Positions 5,468 through 7,500 of a stretch of 7,500 nt of DNA are shown here, piece after piece. The notes under the pieces were generated by a model. That model did not search any database. It saw only the letters and a list, made by a program, of their open reading frames with translations, and was not told where the DNA came from. The stretch is from NCBI GenBank assembly GCA_024405255.1, contig JAKSOY010000219.1, forward strand, positions 1 through 7,500. The letters run 5' to 3'. Source of the stretch: Kiritimatiellia bacterium (lineage in GTDB: Bacteria; Verrucomicrobiota; Kiritimatiellia; RFP12; UBA1067). How positions within the stretch are numbered: position 1 is the first letter of the stretch; each line of letters opens with the position of its first letter. The position numbers were made by a program, and so were the translations under genes.

Positions 5468-7468
5468 TTACAGCATCTCACGCGCCTTGGCGTAGACGTT
5501 GTCGACCGTGAAACCGAATTCGTCGGCGAGTTCCTTGTACGGACCCGACGCACCGAAGGTGTCGAGCGTGATATAACGCGTCGTCGCCTTGTTCATCGCG
5601 TAGGAATCCCAGCCGAACCGCACACCGGCCTCGACGATCACGCGCTTCGCGCACGTGCCCGGAATGACGCTTTCACGATAGGCAAGCGGCTGACGCTCGA
5701 AGAGCGCACGGCACGGCATTGAGACGACGCGCGCATTGCGGCCCGCTTCGGCCAGACGCTTCGCGGCTTCAATGCAGAGCGAAACCTCGCTGCCCGAGGC
5801 GATGAACATCACATCCGGCATCGGACTCGACTCCCAAATCACATAGGCGCCCTTCGCGACCTTCTCAGGCGTCACGCCCTCGAGGATCGGGAGGTTCTGG
5901 CGGCTCGTGAGAATGCAGGACGGACCTTCCTTGTTCTGCAGCATCGCAAGCCAGCAGGCCGCCGTTTCATTCGCATCGGCCGGACGGAACGCAAGGAAGT
6001 TCGGAATCGTACGCAGCATCGCGAGCTGTTCGACCGGTTCGTGCGTCGGACCGTCTTCACCCACGTAGAACGAGTCATGCGAGAAGACCCACATCGACGG
6101 CAGCCCCATCAGCGCCGCAAGACGGATCGCCGGCTTGCAGTAGTCGCAGAACACCGCGAATGTCGCACCGAACGCGCGGTAGCCGCCATGCGCCTGAATG
6201 CCGTTCACAATCGCACTCATGCCAAGTTCGCGCACGCCCCAGTGGAAGTTACGGCCCGAGAAGTCCTCCGCCGAAATCCAGTTGAACGGCTTGAGGTTCG
6301 TCTTGTTCGACGGTTCCAGGTCGGCCGATCCGCCCACGAGATACGGCACTTCGGCCGCCAGCGAGCACATCACCGTACCGCACGCGGCGCGCGTGGCGAC
6401 CGGCTTGGCGGGATCGAACGTCGGCAGCTTCGTCACGAGATCCTGCGGCAGCTTGCCGTGCAGCGCGGCCTCGCGCTTCGCGGCCAGTTCGGGATTCGCC
6501 GCCGCCCAGTCCTTCTGCGCCTTTTTCCAACGGAGGTTCGCACGATGGCCGGCGAGCCCGCGATCGTCGAAGATATCCAGCACTTCGCCCGGAACATCGA
6601 AGAACTTCTCAGGATCGAAACCGAGGTTCTTCTTGAGTCCGGCGAGTTCTTCCGCCCCCAGCGGCGCCCCGTGCACACCGCTCGTGTCGTGCTTCGTGGG
6701 GCATCCCTGACCGATATGCGTCTTCGCGATGATGAGCGTCGGCTGGCCGGCGATCTTGAGGGCCTTGCGCACCGTGCGGTCGATCTCGTCGAAGTCGTGT
6801 CCGCTGCACTCGAACACCTTCCACCCATACGCCTCAAAGCGCTTGCGCGTATCATCCGCAAACGCGATGTCGGCAGTACCCTCGATCGTGATGTTGTTCG
6901 AATCGTAGACGAGGCAGAGCTTGTCGAGCTTGAGCTTGCCCGCGAGCGAGCAGGCCTCGTGCGAGATGCCCTCTTCCATGTCGCCGTCGCCGCAGAAGCA
7001 CCATGTACGATGATCCACGATCGGCTCCTCCGGATTCGTATTCCAGCGCGCCGCTTCCATGCGTTCGGCAATCGCCAGACCCACGGCCATCGCAATACCC
7101 TGGCCGAGCGGACCCGTCGTGACTTCGACGCCCGGCATCAACCCGCGCTCCGGATGGCCCGCGCAACGGGAACCGACCTGACGGAACGTCTTGAGTTCGT
7201 CAAGCTTGAGGTCGCCGACACTGGCGAGACCGAGCAGCGAGTAGACGAGCGAGGAACCGTGTCCGCCTGAAAAGACGAGACGGTCGCGATCCGCCCAGGA
7301 CGCATCCTTCGGGTCGAACTTCAGAAACTTCAGCCACAGGGAGGCGGCGAAATCCGCCAATCCCAGCGCCACGCCGGGATGACCACTCTTGGCCTTCTCC
7401 ACCATATCCGCCGCCAGACAGCGGATCGTATTCGCGCACAGCGCCAATTGTTCGTTCGAGAGCTTCAT
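5468..7468 (-). CDS. tkt: Transketolase
   Basis: Transketolase moves two-carbon units between sugar phosphates in the non-oxidative pentose phosphate pathway, using thiamine diphosphate and a divalent metal. At 666 residues it is full length. Visible landmarks are SGHPG at 28-32 (His30), SGGHGS at 67-72, GPLGQG at 119-124, the thiamine-binding motif running from GDGDMEEG (160-167) to NN at 191-192, and SGVHGAP at 263-269. The second half has VRELGM at 412-417 with catalytic Glu414, FSHDS at 462-466, EDGPTHEP at 471-478 and RPADANE at 495-501. The C-terminal domain holds FIASGSEVSL (555-564) and EAGVRFGW (613-620). No key residue is missing. The start at 7468 has AAGGAG 5 bases upstream; an in-frame GTG at 7495 would add 9 residues and lies upstream of that site. 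It is the first visible gene of a minus-strand operon with the hydrolase and maf. Confidence 0.97.
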   Translation of the reverse strand: MKLSNEQLALCANTIRCLAADMVEKAKSGHPGVALGLADFAASLWLKFLKFDPKDASWADRDRLVFSGGHGSSLVYSLLGLASVGDLKLDELKTFRQVGSRCAGHPERGLMPGVEVTTGPLGQGIAMAVGLAIAERMEAARWNTNPEEPIVDHRTWCFCGDGDMEEGISHEACSLAGKLKLDKLCLVYDSNNITIEGTADIAFADDTRKRFEAYGWKVFECSGHDFDEIDRTVRKALKIAGQPTLIIAKTHIGQGCPTKHDTSGVHGAPLGAEELAGLKKNLGFDPEKFFDVPGEVLDIFDDRGLAGHRANLRWKKAQKDWAAANPELAAKREAALHGKLPQDLVTKLPTFDPAKPVATRAACGTVMCSLAAEVPYLVGGSADLEPSNKTNLKPFNWISAEDFSGRNFHWGVRELGMSAIVNGIQAHGGYRAFGATFAVFCDYCKPAIRLAALMGLPSMWVFSHDSFYVGEDGPTHEPVEQLAMLRTIPNFLAFRPADANETAACWLAMLQNKEGPSCILTSRQNLPILEGVTPEKVAKGAYVIWESSPMPDVMFIASGSEVSLCIEAAKRLAEAGRNARVVSMPCRALFERQPLAYRESVIPGTCAKRVIVEAGVRFGWDSYAMNKATTRYITLDTFGASGPYKELADEFGFTVDNVYAKAREML

Positions 7469-7473
7469 CTTGT

Positions 7474-7479
7474 CTCCTT
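7474..7479 (-). promoter_or_regulatory. Ribosome binding site that fixes the transketolase start
   Basis: On the minus strand this reads AAGGAG, 5 bases before the ATG at 7468. It favours that start over the GTG at 7495. Only 21 bases remain beyond it, with no recognisable promoter, so the operon promoter probably lies outside the window. Confidence 0.8.
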
Positions 7480-7500
7480 TTATTTGAAATGACACAAAAC

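Noticed and set aside
6041..7270. Plus-strand open frame (409 codons) opposite transketolase
   Set aside because: The minus strand encodes complete transketolase with all catalytic motifs, while this frame is Arg-rich and resembles nothing.

Overview
The window is GC-rich, densely coded bacterial DNA with six genes in two divergently organised blocks that converge near position 4140. The plus strand carries an exported Gfo/Idh/MocA-type oxidoreductase, an exported HEAT-repeat/DUF1080 protein and a helix-turn-helix/EIIA regulator. The minus strand carries transketolase, an alpha/beta hydrolase and Maf. A Tat-exported Gfo/Idh oxidoreductase next to a DUF1080 protein, together with an HTH-fused EIIA(Ntr)-like protein, is typical of the PVC superphylum (Verrucomicrobiota, Kiritimatiellota, Lentisphaerota, Planctomycetota). 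I infer a member of that group, but the sequence does not let me choose a phylum. I see no mobile element, CRISPR array, tRNA or rRNA.

Positions 1-141 are an AT-richer promoter region with a TATAAT box (107-112), a cluster of GAATGTTC-like repeats further upstream (36-78) and a strong AGGAGG ribosome binding site. They lead into a two-gene operon. The first gene (142-1443) encodes a Tat-signal NAD(P)-dependent oxidoreductase. Fourteen bases later, the second (1458-3296) encodes a Sec-exported protein with HEAT-like repeats and a C-terminal DUF1080 (3-keto-disaccharide hydrolase) domain. The likely joint job is glycoside breakdown outside the cytoplasm by the oxidise-then-cleave route: the oxidoreductase would make a 3-keto sugar and the DUF1080 domain would break the glycosidic bond. 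A clear hairpin terminator (3304-3334) closes this operon.

Next is a stand-alone gene (3367-4092) for an excisionase-type helix-turn-helix domain joined to a PTS EIIA(Ntr)-like domain, probably a phosphorylation-sensing regulator. The convergent gap (4093-4183) holds a 9-bp inverted repeat and six in-register heptamers of consensus TTTAACC that run into the stop codon of the opposing gene.

The minus-strand block reads transketolase (7468-5468), a BioH-like alpha/beta hydrolase (5462-4665) and the Maf nucleotide pyrophosphatase (4717-4184). The gaps are 5 bp and then a 53-bp overlap, so the three are probably one translationally coupled transcript whose promoter lies beyond the right edge. 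These look like housekeeping functions: pentose phosphate metabolism, a possible biotin-type esterase and nucleotide-pool cleaning. The least ordinary parts of the window are the exported sugar-oxidation pair with its unusual domain fusion, the HTH-EIIA regulator and the heptamer array.
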